In this document: in pieces, positions 17,734-28,663 of the stretch
Layout: the number at the start of each line of letters is the position of its first letter
Position numbering within the stretch: the first letter of the stretch is position 1
Assembly (NCBI GenBank): GCA_027366635.1
Contig: DAHXNE010000012.1
Coordinates: 48,387-112,386, forward strand
Source of the DNA: Gammaproteobacteria bacterium
Lineage (GTDB): Bacteria; Pseudomonadota; Gammaproteobacteria; Steroidobacterales; Steroidobacteraceae
Direction of reading: 5' to 3'
DNA: 64,000 nt
Translations under genes and position numbers: made by a program
Notes under the pieces: model-generated
Database searches by the model: none
Told to the model about the DNA's origin: nothing
The model's input: the letters and a program-made list of their open reading frames with translations, nothing else

Positions 17734-19833
17734 ATGCGACACCCTCCTGACCGCACGCGCGTCAAGCTGCTCTCGACGCTGCTGGCAACCCAGCCCGCGC
17801 AGTTGCCCTGGACGGTCCTGGCGCGCAACACCGCCGCGGTGGTCCTGCCGCTCGTGTGGGGCATTGGCAGCGGCAACGTACTGGCCGGAATTGCGATCAG
17901 CATCGGGGCGCTCGTCACCATGTACTCCGACCAACCCGGCCCATATCGGGAGCGGCTGACGCGCCTGCTGGCCGTGTCGGCCGCCGGGGGGCTGGCGACC
18001 TTCCTCGGTTTGACGTTGAACCATCATCTTCCGGCGCTGCTGCTCGCCAGCCTCGCGATCGGCTTCTTCGGCGCGCTGCTCGTGGCATTCGGCGATGCCA
18101 TCGCCCGGGTGGGCATGACCTCGATGATCCTGCTGGTCATCGCCACCGATCTGCCGGCGCCCACCCTGGCGGCGGCGTTGCAACTGACGGCCGAAGTCAT
18201 CGCCGGCGGAGTGCTGCTGACGCTGTTCTCGATCGCCGCCTGGCCGCTGCAACGCTATGGCCCGGAGCGTGCGGCGCTCGCGACGGTATATCGGGGATTG
18301 GCCGCCATGGCCCGGGCAGGCACCTCTAACGACGGGAGCTCGCTCGAGCTCACCAGCGCCATGACCGACCTGCAACATACCCTGCTCGGGCCGCACCGCG
18401 CGCGCGGGCCGGTCATGGATTACTTCGGCGTCATGTTGGAGCTGGCCGAGCGGATCCGGCTGGAGCTGATTGCGCTCGGCGTACCGGCAGCGGACGCGCG
18501 GATCGGTCCGCTCGTGCAACATGAGGCAGCCACGGTACTCGATGCCATCGCGGGAGCGATCATGGCAGGCGGCGACCCGAGCCTCTCCATGAGCGGCGCG
18601 CTGCAGGCCTTGCACAGCGCCGAGCGGCGCGCCGCCGGGCGGCAGGAGACCTCCCTGCCGAGCGCGCCCTGGCGGCATCTGCAGGCGCTCTCCGGACAGC
18701 TCGCCGCCGCGAGCCGCAATGCCGCAAGAGCCACAGCACAAGGCGCGAAGCGCGCCGTGGCCGAAGATCGGCAACTACCGAGCGCACTGCGACCGCAGTC
18801 CTCGCGCGCCGTCTTTACGGCCAGTCTCACACCGCGCTCCGCCGCATTCCGTCACGCCATCCGTACAGCGGTGTGCTTCTCGCTCGCACTGTGGCTCGGG
18901 CGGATATTGCCGATCAAGCACGGCTATTGGCTGCCGATGACGGTGGCGATCGTGCTGCGGGCGGATTACGCCGCGACGCTCAGCTACGGGCTGCTGCGCA
19001 TGGCCGGCACCGTGGTCGGCCTGGTCCTCACCACGGCGCTGGTGCTCGTGCTGCCGGCCAACGCCTGGATCCATCTGGCCGTACTGGCGGCGTTGTGCGC
19101 CGGGTACCGCTATCTCGGCAACGTGCACTACGGAGCGGCGGTCGCCTGTCTCACCGGCCTGGTGGTGCTGCTACTGGCATTCGTCGGCGAGAGGCCGGAG
19201 CCGACCGTCATTGCCCGGCTGGTCGACACGGTACTCGGCAGCATCGTGGCACTCGCCGCCTACGGCCTATGGCCGACCTGGGAGAAAGGTCGCGCGCGGG
19301 ATATGGTGGCACAGTCACTGCAAGCGTATGCGACCTACCTGGCCTCGATCGCCACCGGCAGCGCGCCCGAGCGGCACGCGGCGCGCCAGGGCGCGCGCGT
19401 CGCCCGCATCAATGCCGAGGCATCGGTCAAGCGCCTACTGGCCGAGCCGGCCACACCGCCGGCGCTGGTCGAACTCGCCCAATCGTTGCTGACCAACGGC
19501 AACCGGCTGGCACGGGCGATCATGACGCTCGAGGCGCTGATCCCGCAACACGGCAGCCTGGCCGGCGGCGCCGCGGTCAAGTCGCTGGTCCTCGAAGGCG
19601 CCACGGCTCTGCGCGAAGTGGCCGATGCCTTGAGCGCGCAGCGCGCGCCCGGCCAGCTGCCGCCGATCCGCACCCTGCAGCGGCATCTGGCGCGCTCGCT
19701 CGAGGCCGCGCCGTCCAACGGGACCGCCGGAGAGCTGGTTGGGACTTGCGACCGGGTGGTCGACAGTATCGACACCGTCGCCCACATCGTGTCGCGCGCC
19801 ACGTCCCCGGCGCTCATCACCCAGCCCACGTGA
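17734..19833 (+). CDS. FUSC-family transporter (fusaric-acid-resistance/YccS-like)
   Basis: A 699-residue inner-membrane protein of the aromatic-acid-exporter/FUSC superfamily. It has two membrane modules of about five to six helices each (residues about 25-165 and 375-510), each followed by a cytoplasmic helical domain, which is the duplicated layout of YccS/AaeB-type pumps. Proteins of this type are thought to export aromatic or toxic carboxylic acids, but no substrate can be inferred here. A TACAAT hexamer at 17685-17690 could be its -10 element; no good -35 is seen. It stands alone, convergent with galU, with only 15 bases between stop codons. Confidence 0.85.
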   Translation: MRHPPDRTRVKLLSTLLATQPAQLPWTVLARNTAAVVLPLVWGIGSGNVLAGIAISIGALVTMYSDQPGPYRERLTRLLAVSAAGGLATFLGLTLNHHLPALLLASLAIGFFGALLVAFGDAIARVGMTSMILLVIATDLPAPTLAAALQLTAEVIAGGVLLTLFSIAAWPLQRYGPERAALATVYRGLAAMARAGTSNDGSSLELTSAMTDLQHTLLGPHRARGPVMDYFGVMLELAERIRLELIALGVPAADARIGPLVQHEAATVLDAIAGAIMAGGDPSLSMSGALQALHSAERRAAGRQETSLPSAPWRHLQALSGQLAAASRNAARATAQGAKRAVAEDRQLPSALRPQSSRAVFTASLTPRSAAFRHAIRTAVCFSLALWLGRILPIKHGYWLPMTVAIVLRADYAATLSYGLLRMAGTVVGLVLTTALVLVLPANAWIHLAVLAALCAGYRYLGNVHYGAAVACLTGLVVLLLAFVGERPEPTVIARLVDTVLGSIVALAAYGLWPTWEKGRARDMVAQSLQAYATYLASIATGSAPERHAARQGARVARINAEASVKRLLAEPATPPALVELAQSLLTNGNRLARAIMTLEALIPQHGSLAGGAAVKSLVLEGATALREVADALSAQRAPGQLPPIRTLQRHLARSLEAAPSNGTAGELVGTCDRVVDSIDTVAHIVSRATSPALITQPT

Positions 19834-19848
19834 GCGGATCCGACGCCC

Positions 19849-20817
19849 TCAGGCCAGCGGTACCGGCCGCGCAGTCCGTCGGGCCGCGCCGCTGCCATCG
19901 GCGCGACGCCGTCCCCCCTCGGGCTTCGCCGTCTTCAGCTGCAGCTCTAGCAGGTAACGGCGAAACTCCTTGCCGAGCACAGGGTGACCGAGGGCGTACT
20001 CGACGGTGGCCTGCAGGTACCCAAGCTTGCTACCACAATCGTAACGCGTGCCCGCGAAGCGGTAGGCATACACCGCCTCCTCGCGCATCAGCGCCGCTAT
20101 CCCGTCGGTCAACTGGATTTCCCCGCCGGCGCCCTGCGCGAGCTTTTCCAGGTGCTCGAAGATCGACGGCGCAAGCACGTAGCGCCCGACCACCGCCAGG
20201 GTCGAGGGCGCCACGGCCGGCTTCGGCTTCTCGACGATACTGCGGACCCGGCTCGTGGCCGACTTGTCAGCCTCCACCGCAACGATACCGTATTTGTCGG
20301 TGTCCGAACGCGGCACCACCTGCACGCCGAGGACGCTGGCGCGCTTGGCCTCGTACACATCGGCCATCTGCTTCAGGCAGGCGACCTCACTGCGGATCAG
20401 GTCGTCGGCCAGATGCACGAAGAACGGCTCGGACCCGACGGCCGGCTGAGCGCACAGCACCGCGTGGCCGAGACCCAGCGGCGCGGGCTGGCGAATGTAG
20501 ATACAGGAGGCGTACGACGGCAGCACGCTGCGAATCTGGTTGAGCAGGCTGCTCTTCCCCTGACGCTCGAGCAGCTGCTCGAGTTCCTGGTCCGAGTCGA
20601 AATGATCCTCTATGGCGCGCTTGGCCGCGCCCGTAATGAACACCAGACGCGTGGCGCCGGCGGCCAGTGCCTCTTCCACCGCGTACTGGATGAGCGGCTT
20701 GTCGACCACCGGCAGCATCTCTTTCGGGCTGGCTTTGGTGGCCGGCAGAAAGCGCGTACCTCGTCCCGCAACCGGGAACACGGCCGTGCGAATGATCGAC
20801 CTCGGTGCTGTCCGCAT
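19849..20817 (-). CDS. galU: UTP-glucose-1-phosphate uridylyltransferase
   Basis: Makes UDP-glucose from glucose-1-phosphate and UTP for lipopolysaccharide and exopolysaccharide precursors. The nucleotide-binding signature [28 protein letters not shown] is at the N-terminus, and FVHLADDLI and IVEKP follow as in GalU. It has 322 residues, slightly longer than E. coli GalU, with a basic, Arg-rich tail. The ATG at 20817 has GGAG eight bases upstream and starts right at the conserved region; an upstream ATG at 20847 adds only a non-conserved leader. It follows lapB after about 50 bases. Confidence 0.95.
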   Translation of the reverse strand: MRTAPRSIIRTAVFPVAGRGTRFLPATKASPKEMLPVVDKPLIQYAVEEALAAGATRLVFITGAAKRAIEDHFDSDQELEQLLERQGKSSLLNQIRSVLPSYASCIYIRQPAPLGLGHAVLCAQPAVGSEPFFVHLADDLIRSEVACLKQMADVYEAKRASVLGVQVVPRSDTDKYGIVAVEADKSATSRVRSIVEKPKPAVAPSTLAVVGRYVLAPSIFEHLEKLAQGAGGEIQLTDGIAALMREEAVYAYRFAGTRYDCGSKLGYLQATVEYALGHPVLGKEFRRYLLELQLKTAKPEGGRRRADGSGAARRTARPVPLA

Positions 20818-20868
20818 CTCACTGTCTCCAGAATTTCCGCAGTCCACGCCGGACCTGATCCGAATAGT

Positions 20869-22047
20869 TTAACGCCCGACGTCACCCAGGTTGCGAGCCT
20901 CGTTGCGCATGCGCTTCCCCGCCGGACTCATCCGCGCGGCAGGCGTCTGCGGACCAACCTCCCACTTGAACACCGCCGGTCGCATGCTGTCCCAGGTGCG
21001 GCACTTCGGGCAGCGCCAGAACCAGCCGGCGCTGAGCAGCCCACACTCCTCACACTGATAGCGACCTCCACCGTCCCCGAGCCGCTTCAGCAGCAGCGCG
21101 AGCGCGTACGCCTCGGCCGCCGGCGCGGCTTGCGGTCCGTGCGTGTCGGCCAGATGCTGCAGCTCGGCCGGCGGCAGCGCGCCGGCCAACAGCCAGGCCA
21201 ATTGCCGGGAGCTGGTCTCACCGGCGCGTTGCAATCGATCCCACAATACGGCGAGCAGCTGCGGCTGTTGCCCCGGCTCCGCCAGCGCCAGCGCGCGCGG
21301 GATGATCTCGATGGCGAGCGCCGGATGTGCCTGCAGGACCTGCAGATATCCCTCGAGCGCCGCATCGCGCGCACCATCTGATTCGGCGATACGTGCGGCG
21401 AGCATGTGAGCGCGCGGCAGATCATCCGCGCGCGCGCGCGCCTGGCGCAACAGCGCGCGGGCACGATCGCACTCTCCCTGCGTCAGCCACTGCTCGGCAA
21501 GCTCGCACAGGTAATGCGCCGCAATTCGGCCACGCTCGGCCTGGACGTGCGGCGGCAGCGCCTGCAATGTCTGCAGTGCGTTGCTCCAGTCGCCCTGCGA
21601 TTCGTAAATGCGCAGCAGTTGATCGAGCGCTGTATGACGATACTCGGATGAAGCCGCCAGCTCCTGGAACAGCAGCTCGGCCCGATCCATCAACCCGGCG
21701 CTCAAGTAGTCCAACGCCAACGCCAACGTCGCCTTGTCGCGCAGGCCCGCATCGCCCTGCTCGCGCAGCCGCGTGTGCACGGCGATCGCCCGGTCGACCT
21801 CGCCGCGACGCCGAAAGAGACTGCCGAGGGCGAATTGAATCTCGGCGGCATCGCCCGCCTCGGCCATGCGCGCAAAGACTTCCACGGCATGATCGAATCG
21901 GTCATTGATGAGATGATCGAGGCCGACGTAATAGTCGCGCGGCAGCCGCACGGTGCGCCGATCACCGGTAAGCCGTCCAAGCAGCCAGGCCGCAACGCCG
22001 ATGGCCGCAAACGCCAGCGCAAGCAGATAGGCGGGCAGCGAGATCAC
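20869..22047 (-). CDS. lapB: LPS assembly protein LapB (YciM)
   Basis: A 392-residue inner-membrane-anchored regulator that controls LpxC proteolysis and couples LPS synthesis to transport. It shows one N-terminal membrane helix (residues 4-24), a cytoplasmic array of TPR helices (about 45-340) and a C-terminal rubredoxin-like metal site with two Cys pairs (CEECG and CPKCR near residues 350-370). All four cysteines are present. It lies in the lapB-ihfB-rpsA neighbourhood typical of gammaproteobacteria. The lapA gene often found between lapB and ihfB is absent; that gap is only 112 bases. Confidence 0.95.
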   Translation of the reverse strand: MISLPAYLLALAFAAIGVAAWLLGRLTGDRRTVRLPRDYYVGLDHLINDRFDHAVEVFARMAEAGDAAEIQFALGSLFRRRGEVDRAIAVHTRLREQGDAGLRDKATLALALDYLSAGLMDRAELLFQELAASSEYRHTALDQLLRIYESQGDWSNALQTLQALPPHVQAERGRIAAHYLCELAEQWLTQGECDRARALLRQARARADDLPRAHMLAARIAESDGARDAALEGYLQVLQAHPALAIEIIPRALALAEPGQQPQLLAVLWDRLQRAGETSSRQLAWLLAGALPPAELQHLADTHGPQAAPAAEAYALALLLKRLGDGGGRYQCEECGLLSAGWFWRCPKCRTWDSMRPAVFKWEVGPQTPAARMSPAGKRMRNEARNLGDVGR

Positions 22048-22159
22048 GACCGCAATGTAGCATGCCGCATCGCTGAGGACTGTGGCGCGGCAAGGTCACA
22101 GGCACAGGCCCCGCGCGCCCGCCCTTGAGGCAGACCTGTCCTGTGCCCCCGTCAGGGAC

Positions 22160-22462
22160 TCACCCCCGGATCGGCTCTCCGGCGCCGCTGTTGACCCGCT
22201 CGCGCAGATCCTTGCCCGCCTTGAAGTGGGGCACGTGCTTGCCGGAGAGCGCCACCGCCTCGCCAGTCCTCGGATTGCGACCCTGGCGCGGCGGACGAAA
22301 ATGCAGCGAGAAGCTGCCGAAGCCGCGGATCTCGATGCGCTCGCCGCTCGCCAGCGCATCGCTCATCACCTCGAGCATCTGCTTCAAAGCCAGCTCGACA
22401 TCCTTGGCCGGCAGATGCTTCTGCTTCGCTGCGATGATTTCGATGAGCTCGGATTTGGTCAT
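22160..22462 (-). CDS. ihfB: Integration host factor subunit beta
   Basis: A 100-residue DNA-bending protein. It starts [11 protein letters not shown] and contains the HU/IHF signature [27 protein letters not shown], including the beta-arm with the intercalating Pro. It forms a heterodimer with IHF-alpha, encoded elsewhere. IHF commonly bends DNA between enhancer and sigma54 promoter, which may be relevant to the operon at 8462. It follows rpsA by about 50 bases, the usual order. Confidence 0.97.
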   Translation of the reverse strand: MTKSELIEIIAAKQKHLPAKDVELALKQMLEVMSDALASGERIEIRGFGSFSLHFRPPRQGRNPRTGEAVALSGKHVPHFKAGKDLRERVNSGAGEPIRG

Positions 22463-22513
22463 GACACGGGCAAACCGGCGCCGCTCCCGGTCCCGGGGGC
22501 GGCGCCATCACAG

Positions 22514-24190
22514 CTAGCCACGATCTCCAATGTGCTCCTTGAGCAGCTCGCCCAGGCTGGTGCCTGTCGTTGCGGCCTCCGAGGAGCGGTAGCTCTGGAC
22601 CGCCTCCGCCTCCTCATGCGCCTCCTTGGCCTTGATGGACAGCGAAATAGTGCGGGTCTTGCGATCCACGCCGATGAACTTCGCCTCGAGTTCCTCGCCA
22701 ACCTTGAGCACCGCGCGCGCATCCTCGATCCGATCCCGGCCGAGCTCAGAAGCGCGCAGCTGGCCCTCGATCCCGTTGCCTAGGTCGATGACCGCGCCGC
22801 GGGCATCCACGTCCTTGACCACGCCCTTGACGATCGTGCCCTTGGGATTCTCGGCGATGTAGCTCGAGAACGGATCCTTGGCGAGTTGCTTGATGCCGAG
22901 GCTGATGCGCTCGCGCTCCGGGTCGATCGACAGCACCATGGCCTCGACCTGCTGGCCCTTCTGGAAGCTGCGCACCGCTTCCTCGCCCGGCACGTCCCAG
23001 GAGATGTCCGACAGGTGCACAAGACCGTCGATGTTGCCCGCCAGCCCGATGAAGATGCCAAAGTCGGTGATCGATTTGATCAGGCCGCTGACATGATCAC
23101 CGCGATTGTAGTTTTCGGCGAACTCCTTCCACGGATTGGCCTGACACTGCTTCAGGCCGAGGGAAATGCGTCGGCGCTCCTCGTCGACGTCGAGCACCAT
23201 GACCTCGACTTCCTGACCGGTATGCACGACCTTGGCGGGATTGACATTCTTGTTCGTCCAGTCCATCTCGGAGACGTGCACCAGTCCCTCGACGCCGTCC
23301 TCGATCTCGACGAACGCGCCGTAGTCGGCAATGTTCGTGACCTTGCCGAACACCCGGGTGTGCGCGGGATAGCGCCGGGAGATGTTCTCCCACGGATCGG
23401 CTCCGAGCTGCTTAAGTCCCAGGCTCACCCGCGAGCGCTCGCGGTCGAACTTCAGGATCCGCACCTCGATCTCGTCGCCGACCTTGACCACTTCGGAGGG
23501 ATGCTTGACGCGCTTCCACGCCATGTCGGTGATGTGCAGCAGACCGTCGATGCCGCCGAGGTCGACGAATGCGCCGTAGTCGGTGAGGTTCTTGATCGCA
23601 CCACGCACCACCGCGCCTTCCTGCAGGTTCTCCAGCAGCGCGCTGCGCTCGGCCGAGAATTCCTGCTCCACCACCGCGCGGCGCGAGACCACCACGTTGT
23701 TACGCTTCTGGTCGAGCTTGATGACTTTGAACTCGAGGGGCTTGCCCTCGAGATAGGCAGTGTCGCGCACCGGGCGCACATCGACCAGCGAGCCGGGCAG
23801 GAAGGCCCGCACGTTGTCGATCTCCACGGTGAAACCGCCCTTGACGCGGCCGGTGATGACCCCGTTGACGATCTCAGACTTGTTGAAGGCCTCTTCGAGG
23901 CGCGTCCACGTGCGAGCACGCTTGGCCTTCTCACGCGAAAGGCGGGTCTCGCCGGTGCCGTCCTCGACCGAATCGAGGGCCACCTCCACCTCGTCTCCGG
24001 CCTTGACCTCGATCTCGCCCCGCTCGTCCTTGAACTGCTCGATCGGAATGACCGCTTCGGACTTCAAGCCGACGTTGACCACCACCACATCGGGGGTCAC
24101 CTCGACCACGAGCCCCGTCAGAATCATTCCCGGACGGATGCGTTGATTGGCGAGACTCTGCTCGAAAAGCTGCGCAAAACTTTCTGTCAT
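22514..24190 (-). CDS. rpsA: 30S ribosomal protein S1
   Basis: A 558-residue ribosomal protein that binds mRNA leaders and helps initiation. Six S1 (OB-fold) repeats are visible, with characteristic segments such as [25 protein letters not shown] and [11 protein letters not shown]; this matches the six-domain E. coli protein. The first two repeats are degenerate, as expected for ribosome-binding domains. The gene is preceded by a 137-base gap after cmk that should contain its own promoter; no clear hexamers were found there. Confidence 0.97.
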   Translation of the reverse strand: MTESFAQLFEQSLANQRIRPGMILTGLVVEVTPDVVVVNVGLKSEAVIPIEQFKDERGEIEVKAGDEVEVALDSVEDGTGETRLSREKAKRARTWTRLEEAFNKSEIVNGVITGRVKGGFTVEIDNVRAFLPGSLVDVRPVRDTAYLEGKPLEFKVIKLDQKRNNVVVSRRAVVEQEFSAERSALLENLQEGAVVRGAIKNLTDYGAFVDLGGIDGLLHITDMAWKRVKHPSEVVKVGDEIEVRILKFDRERSRVSLGLKQLGADPWENISRRYPAHTRVFGKVTNIADYGAFVEIEDGVEGLVHVSEMDWTNKNVNPAKVVHTGQEVEVMVLDVDEERRRISLGLKQCQANPWKEFAENYNRGDHVSGLIKSITDFGIFIGLAGNIDGLVHLSDISWDVPGEEAVRSFQKGQQVEAMVLSIDPERERISLGIKQLAKDPFSSYIAENPKGTIVKGVVKDVDARGAVIDLGNGIEGQLRASELGRDRIEDARAVLKVGEELEAKFIGVDRKTRTISLSIKAKEAHEEAEAVQSYRSSEAATTGTSLGELLKEHIGDRG

Positions 24191-24327
24191 ACCTTCACTC
24201 GCACGGAACTTCGTTCCCCGTGCTCAGAATCTGGCGCCCCGTGCGTCCTTCGGGCCCAGGCAGATGCGAAACACGACCTGCGCGTCCGGTGCGCACGCCG
24301 ACCATAAAAACCTTCAGCAAGACCGCG

Positions 24328-25011
24328 TTACGACCATAGGGCCCGCCGCCGGCCCAACTCGATCACTTGCGCGATCACCGCCTCGATGTCGAGCCGGGTC
24401 GAATCGATCACCACCGCGTCGGCCGCCGGGACGAGCGGCGCGGTGGCCCGGCTCGAGTCCCTCGCATCACGCTCGGCGATCTCACGCGAAAGGGTCGAGA
24501 GGCTAGCACTCGAACCCTTTTGTTTCAACTGGTTATAGCGGCGGCGGGCACGCTCTTCCGGGCTCGCCGTCAGAAAGATCTTCAGGGGGGCCCGTGGGAA
24601 CACGACCGTGCCCATATCCCGTCCGTCCGCGACCAGACCCGGGGGCAGCGCAAACGCCCGCTGGCGCTCCAGCAACGCCGCACGCACCGCGGGCCAGGCG
24701 GCAACCCGAGAGGCGCTCTGCCCCACCTCCTCGGTCCGAATCGCGTCCGTGACCTCACGTCCTTCGAGCAGAACATGCTCCTCATCCGCCGCCGCATCGA
24801 ACCGCACCGCCATCGTGTCCGCGATCCGGGCGTGACCTTGAACATCGTCAAGCTTGAGTTCCCGCTCGAGCCCGGCGAGCGCGACCAGTCGGTATAGGGC
24901 TCCACTGTCGAGCAGATGCCAGCCCAAGTGCCGCGCGATCGCGCGACTGATCGTGCCTTTGCCCGAACCGCTCGGGCCGTCGAGGGTCACGACGTGCACC
25001 GGAGGATTCAC
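24328..25011 (-). CDS. cmk: Cytidylate kinase
   Basis: Phosphorylates CMP and dCMP. A 227-residue protein beginning with the P-loop segment [24 protein letters not shown], then LDSGALYR and the [13 protein letters not shown] motif; the lid-region Arg residues lie in [11 protein letters not shown]. The start is GTG at 25011, overlapping the aroA stop in GTGA. It lies in the conserved order aroA-cmk-rpsA. Confidence 0.96.
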   Translation of the reverse strand: MNPPVHVVTLDGPSGSGKGTISRAIARHLGWHLLDSGALYRLVALAGLERELKLDDVQGHARIADTMAVRFDAAADEEHVLLEGREVTDAIRTEEVGQSASRVAAWPAVRAALLERQRAFALPPGLVADGRDMGTVVFPRAPLKIFLTASPEERARRRYNQLKQKGSSASLSTLSREIAERDARDSSRATAPLVPAADAVVIDSTRLDIEAVIAQVIELGRRRALWS

Positions 25012-26339
25012 GCCACTTCCAGTCCCAAGCCCGCCGCGCGTGCCAGATCGAGGAAACCCGGGAACGAAGTGGCGACATTGGCGACATCGCGAATCTCGAT
25101 CGGCGCCCGCGCGCCGAGCGCGGCGATGGCAAAGGCCATGGCGATACGGTGATCGCCGTGGCTCTCGACGCGTCCGCCGCCGAGACCCGCTCCCCCACGA
25201 ATCCACAAACCGTCCTCGAGCAGGCGGTTCTCGACACCGAGGCTGCTGAGCCCGTCCGCCATCGCGGCGAGACGATCGCTCTCTTTGACCCGCAGCTCCT
25301 GCGCCCCACGCACCAGCGTCTCACCCTCGGCGAGCGCCGCCGCGACGAAGAAAACCGGAAACTCGTCGATTGAAAGCGGGACGAGTGACTCGGGTACCCG
25401 GATGCCGCGCAGGTGACTCTTGTGCACTTCGATATCGGCCGTCGGCTCCCCATCGGGCGTAGCGCTCGCGTGATGGTGCAAGCGGATATCGGCGCCCATG
25501 GAGCGCAGCATCTCGAGCAACCCGGTGCGTGTGGGATTGACCCCGACGTTACGCAGCAGCAGTCCCTGCTCGGCCGCCAGGCATCCGGCCACGATGAAGA
25601 AGGCCGCGGACGAGAAATCCCCCGGCACCCGCACCGTCGCCGCCCGTAGGCGCTGTCCGCCCTCGAGGCCCACGCTCGATCCCTCTCGGGTCAGGCGAAC
25701 GCCGAAGCCCGCAAGCATCCGCTCCGTGTGATCACGCGAGGGTGCCGGCTCGATGACCCGGGTCCGACCGCTGGCACGCAGACCGGCAAGCAGCACCGCC
25801 GATTTGACCTGCGCGCTCGCCACCGGCATCGCGAACTCGATGCCGGCCAGCGCCGCTCCCCCGCGGATACGCACCGGCGGGCGTCCTTCGAGCGTCTCGA
25901 TGTGCGCCCCCATCTGCCGCAGGGGCGCTGCGACCCGCTCCATGGGCCGGCGCATCAGCGAGGCATCCCCGATCAGCTGCGAGTCGAAACGCTGCGGCGC
26001 GAGCAGCCCCATGAACAGCCGCATCGCCGTGCCGGCGTTGCCCATGTCGAGCGGCGCGCTCGAGCCGCGCAGCCCGTCCATGCCAACCCCGTGCACGCGC
26101 ACCGATGAGCGCTCGGGCCGCTCGATGCCCACTCCGAGGGCCGCGAGCGCGCGCAGGGTAGACAGGCAATCCTCGCCGGCCAGAAAGCCGCTGATCTCGG
26201 TGGTGCCTTCGGCGAGCGCGCCCAACATCAACGCCCGATGCGAAATCGATTTGTCGCCCGGTACGGTGAGCTCTCCGGCAACGCAGCCGCCCGGAGCGAC
26301 TCGAAAACACGCTTCACCCGTTATCGAGGTCATTGACAT
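25008..26339 (-). CDS. aroA: 3-phosphoshikimate 1-carboxyvinyltransferase (EPSP synthase)
   Basis: Sixth step of the shikimate pathway, joining shikimate-3-phosphate and phosphoenolpyruvate. It has about 443 residues. The first conserved motif is [15 protein letters not shown] near residues 24-38 and the second [14 protein letters not shown] near 98-112. Here the motif has Ala where class I enzymes have [10 protein letters not shown] with Pro at the tenth position, the pattern of the class II-like/bacterial subgroup, with its possible effect on glyphosate affinity. ATGs at 26339 and 26333 are both possible; the first lies 8 bases after the pheA stop. Confidence 0.95.
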   Translation of the reverse strand: MSMTSITGEACFRVAPGGCVAGELTVPGDKSISHRALMLGALAEGTTEISGFLAGEDCLSTLRALAALGVGIERPERSSVRVHGVGMDGLRGSSAPLDMGNAGTAMRLFMGLLAPQRFDSQLIGDASLMRRPMERVAAPLRQMGAHIETLEGRPPVRIRGGAALAGIEFAMPVASAQVKSAVLLAGLRASGRTRVIEPAPSRDHTERMLAGFGVRLTREGSSVGLEGGQRLRAATVRVPGDFSSAAFFIVAGCLAAEQGLLLRNVGVNPTRTGLLEMLRSMGADIRLHHHASATPDGEPTADIEVHKSHLRGIRVPESLVPLSIDEFPVFFVAAALAEGETLVRGAQELRVKESDRLAAMADGLSSLGVENRLLEDGLWIRGGAGLGGGRVESHGDHRIAMAFAIAALGARAPIEIRDVANVATSFPGFLDLARAAGLGLEVA

Positions 26340-26347
26340 CCCCACAT

Positions 26348-27472
26348 CTACAGCACTGCTCGAGGATAGGACCCGAGCAGGCGGAACAACGAGGCGCGCC
26401 GTTTCAACGACGCGAGCGCCCGGGCGACGTGCGGTTCCTCGGCGTGACCGTCGACGTCGATGAAAAAGACGTAATCCCATTTGCGCCGGTGCGATGGACG
26501 CGACTCGATGCGCGTCATGCTGACGCGATGACGCGTCAGCGGCTCCAGCAGCCGGCACAGAGCCCCGGGTGCGTCCGTGTGTCCGACCGACACCAGCAGC
26601 GTCGTGCGGTCCTGGCCGCTCGGCGCAAGCAGCACGCGGCCTAGCACGAGGAAGCGCGTGGTGTTGTCGGCGCGATCCTCGATCTGCGCGGCGAGCACCT
26701 TCAGTCCGTACACTTCGGCGGCCGTTTCCCCGGCGATCGCCGCCGTGCCACGCTCGTCACGCGCGCGGCGCGCTCCCTCGGCGTTGCTCGAGGCGGGAAT
26801 CAATTCGACCTGCGGCAGATGCTCCTGCAGCCAGACGCGGCACTGCGCCAGGGACTGTGGATGCGCACACACGCGCAAGATACGCCCGACGGCGCTCATG
26901 CTGCCCATCAAGTGATGATGAATGCGCAGCTCGACCTCACCGCAGATCTTCAGCGACGAGGAAAGAAACCGATCGAGCGTGTGATTGACCGTGCCTTCGG
27001 TCGAGTTCTCGATGGGCACCACGCCGAAGTCCGCCGAGCCGGATTCCACTTCGTGGAACACCTCGTCGATGGAAGCGAGCGGCAGCGCGCGTACCGAGTG
27101 CCCAAAATGCGTCAGTACCGCCGTCTGGCTGAACGTCGCCTCGGGGCCGAGATAGGCGACCTTCAGCGGTTCCTGCTGCGCCAGACAGGCCGACATGATC
27201 TCGCGAAACAGCCGCACCACTTCCTCGTCCCGCAGCGGCCCGCGGTTGCGCGCGCGCACCGCCCGCAGCACCTGCGCCTCGCGCTCCGGCCGGTAAAAGG
27301 CGCTTGCCCCGGCTGCGCGGCTCTTGGCCGCCCCGACGCGGCGGGCCAGCTGTGCCCGCTCGTTGAGTAAACGCTGGATGCGCTCGTCGACGGCGTCGAT
27401 ACGCTCACGCACCGCCGCGAGCGCGGCATCGGACCGTGGCCGGGGGCGGGATCGGGAAGACTTGCGGGGCAT
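26348..27472 (-). CDS. pheA: Bifunctional chorismate mutase/prephenate dehydratase (P-protein)
   Basis: A 374-residue enzyme converting chorismate through prephenate to phenylpyruvate. The AroQ chorismate mutase domain occupies about residues 15-100, the prephenate dehydratase domain about 105-280 (VAYLGPEATFSQTA, then GVVPIENSTEGTVNHTLD) and an ACT domain (about 285-370) contains the phenylalanine-sensing ESRP motif. A basic leader (MPRKSSRSRPRPRS) precedes the mutase helix. It lies between the serine genes and aroA, an order common in gammaproteobacteria. Confidence 0.96.
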   Translation of the reverse strand: MPRKSSRSRPRPRSDAALAAVRERIDAVDERIQRLLNERAQLARRVGAAKSRAAGASAFYRPEREAQVLRAVRARNRGPLRDEEVVRLFREIMSACLAQQEPLKVAYLGPEATFSQTAVLTHFGHSVRALPLASIDEVFHEVESGSADFGVVPIENSTEGTVNHTLDRFLSSSLKICGEVELRIHHHLMGSMSAVGRILRVCAHPQSLAQCRVWLQEHLPQVELIPASSNAEGARRARDERGTAAIAGETAAEVYGLKVLAAQIEDRADNTTRFLVLGRVLLAPSGQDRTTLLVSVGHTDAPGALCRLLEPLTRHRVSMTRIESRPSHRRKWDYVFFIDVDGHAEEPHVARALASLKRRASLFRLLGSYPRAVL

Positions 27473-27484
27473 GGCGCGGAACTC

Positions 27485-28654
27485 TCAAACCCGGTAGGCG
27501 CTGAGCACGCCGTGCATGGCGCGAACAGCCGTCAGCAGATCGTCCTCGAAGTCTCCCGCCACATCGAGCAGCGTATAGGCGTATTCGCCGCGGGACGCAT
27601 TGAGGAGCCCCGTGACATTCAGCCCTGCTCCGGCCAGGCGGGTACAGATCTGCCCGACGACGTTCGGCACGTTGTGGTTGGTCACCGCCAGGCGCGTGCC
27701 GCCGGGAGGACGCGCCAAGTGGGCCTGCGGGAAATTGACGCTGTTGCTGATGTTACCGTTCTCCAGAAAATCGCGCAGTTGATCGGCGGCCATGATGGCA
27801 CAGTTGTCGGCCGCCTCGCCGGTAAGCGCCCCGAGGTGCGGCAGCGCGATGACCCGGGGATGCGCGTTGAGCAAGCTGTTCGGAAAGTCACACACGTACG
27901 CACGCAGCCGGCCCGTGTCGAGCGCCGCCACCACCGCGGCGTCATCGACGATGCCGGCGCGCGAGAAATTCAGCAACACCCCGCCCCGTTGCACCAAACG
28001 AACCCGGTGCTCACCGACGAGCCCCCGGTTCTGCTCGTTGAGCGGCACGTGCACGGTGACGATATCGGCACGTGCGAACAGATCATCTAGCGAGAGAGCC
28101 TGCTCGATGCCCGAGGACAGCTGCCAGGTCCGCTGCACCGTGATCTGCGGGTCATAGCCGAGCACCCGCATGCCGAGCGCTTCGGCGGCATTGGCCACCT
28201 CGACCCCGACCGCCCCGAGCCCAACCACTCCGAGGGTGCGGCCGGCGAGCTCGAACCCGACGAATTCGCCACGACTCGCGCTCACCCGCGCCTCGATGGT
28301 CCGATCATCGCCCTCGAGCGAGGCGGCGAAGCGCCAGGCCTGGCAGATATTGCGCGCCGCGAGAAACAGGCTCGCCAAAACCAGCTCCTTGACCGCATTG
28401 GCATTGGCGCCCGGCGCATTGAATACCGCGATGCCGCGGCGGCTGTAGTCGGCGACCGGAACATTCTCCACGGCCGCCCCGGCGCAAGCCACCGCGCGCA
28501 CCGTGTCCGGAAGTGTCAACTCGTGCATGTCCGCGCCGCGTACCAGTACCGCGTGTGGCCGCTCGAGCTGCGCGGCGATCTCGTAACGCTCGCGCGGCAG
28601 ACGGCCTAGGGCGCGCGGGCCGATGTCGTTGAGTGCAAGTATGCGGTAGCGCAT
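27485..28654 (-). CDS. serA: D-3-phosphoglycerate dehydrogenase, short ACT type
   Basis: A 389-residue D-2-hydroxyacid dehydrogenase, first step of serine synthesis. The NAD-binding motif is GRTLGVVGLGAVGVEVANAA near residues 135-155. The catalytic Arg lies in LLNFSRAGIVDD and the catalytic His in ALPHLGALTGEA. A C-terminal ACT-like domain (about 315-385) could bind serine. The DFPN segment is that of the short bacterial forms, not the classic DVF.EP of E. coli SerA. Placement directly downstream of serC supports the serine role. Confidence 0.88.
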   Translation of the reverse strand: MRYRILALNDIGPRALGRLPRERYEIAAQLERPHAVLVRGADMHELTLPDTVRAVACAGAAVENVPVADYSRRGIAVFNAPGANANAVKELVLASLFLAARNICQAWRFAASLEGDDRTIEARVSASRGEFVGFELAGRTLGVVGLGAVGVEVANAAEALGMRVLGYDPQITVQRTWQLSSGIEQALSLDDLFARADIVTVHVPLNEQNRGLVGEHRVRLVQRGGVLLNFSRAGIVDDAAVVAALDTGRLRAYVCDFPNSLLNAHPRVIALPHLGALTGEAADNCAIMAADQLRDFLENGNISNSVNFPQAHLARPPGGTRLAVTNHNVPNVVGQICTRLAGAGLNVTGLLNASRGEYAYTLLDVAGDFEDDLLTAVRAMHGVLSAYRV

Positions 28655-28663
28655 GCGGGCATC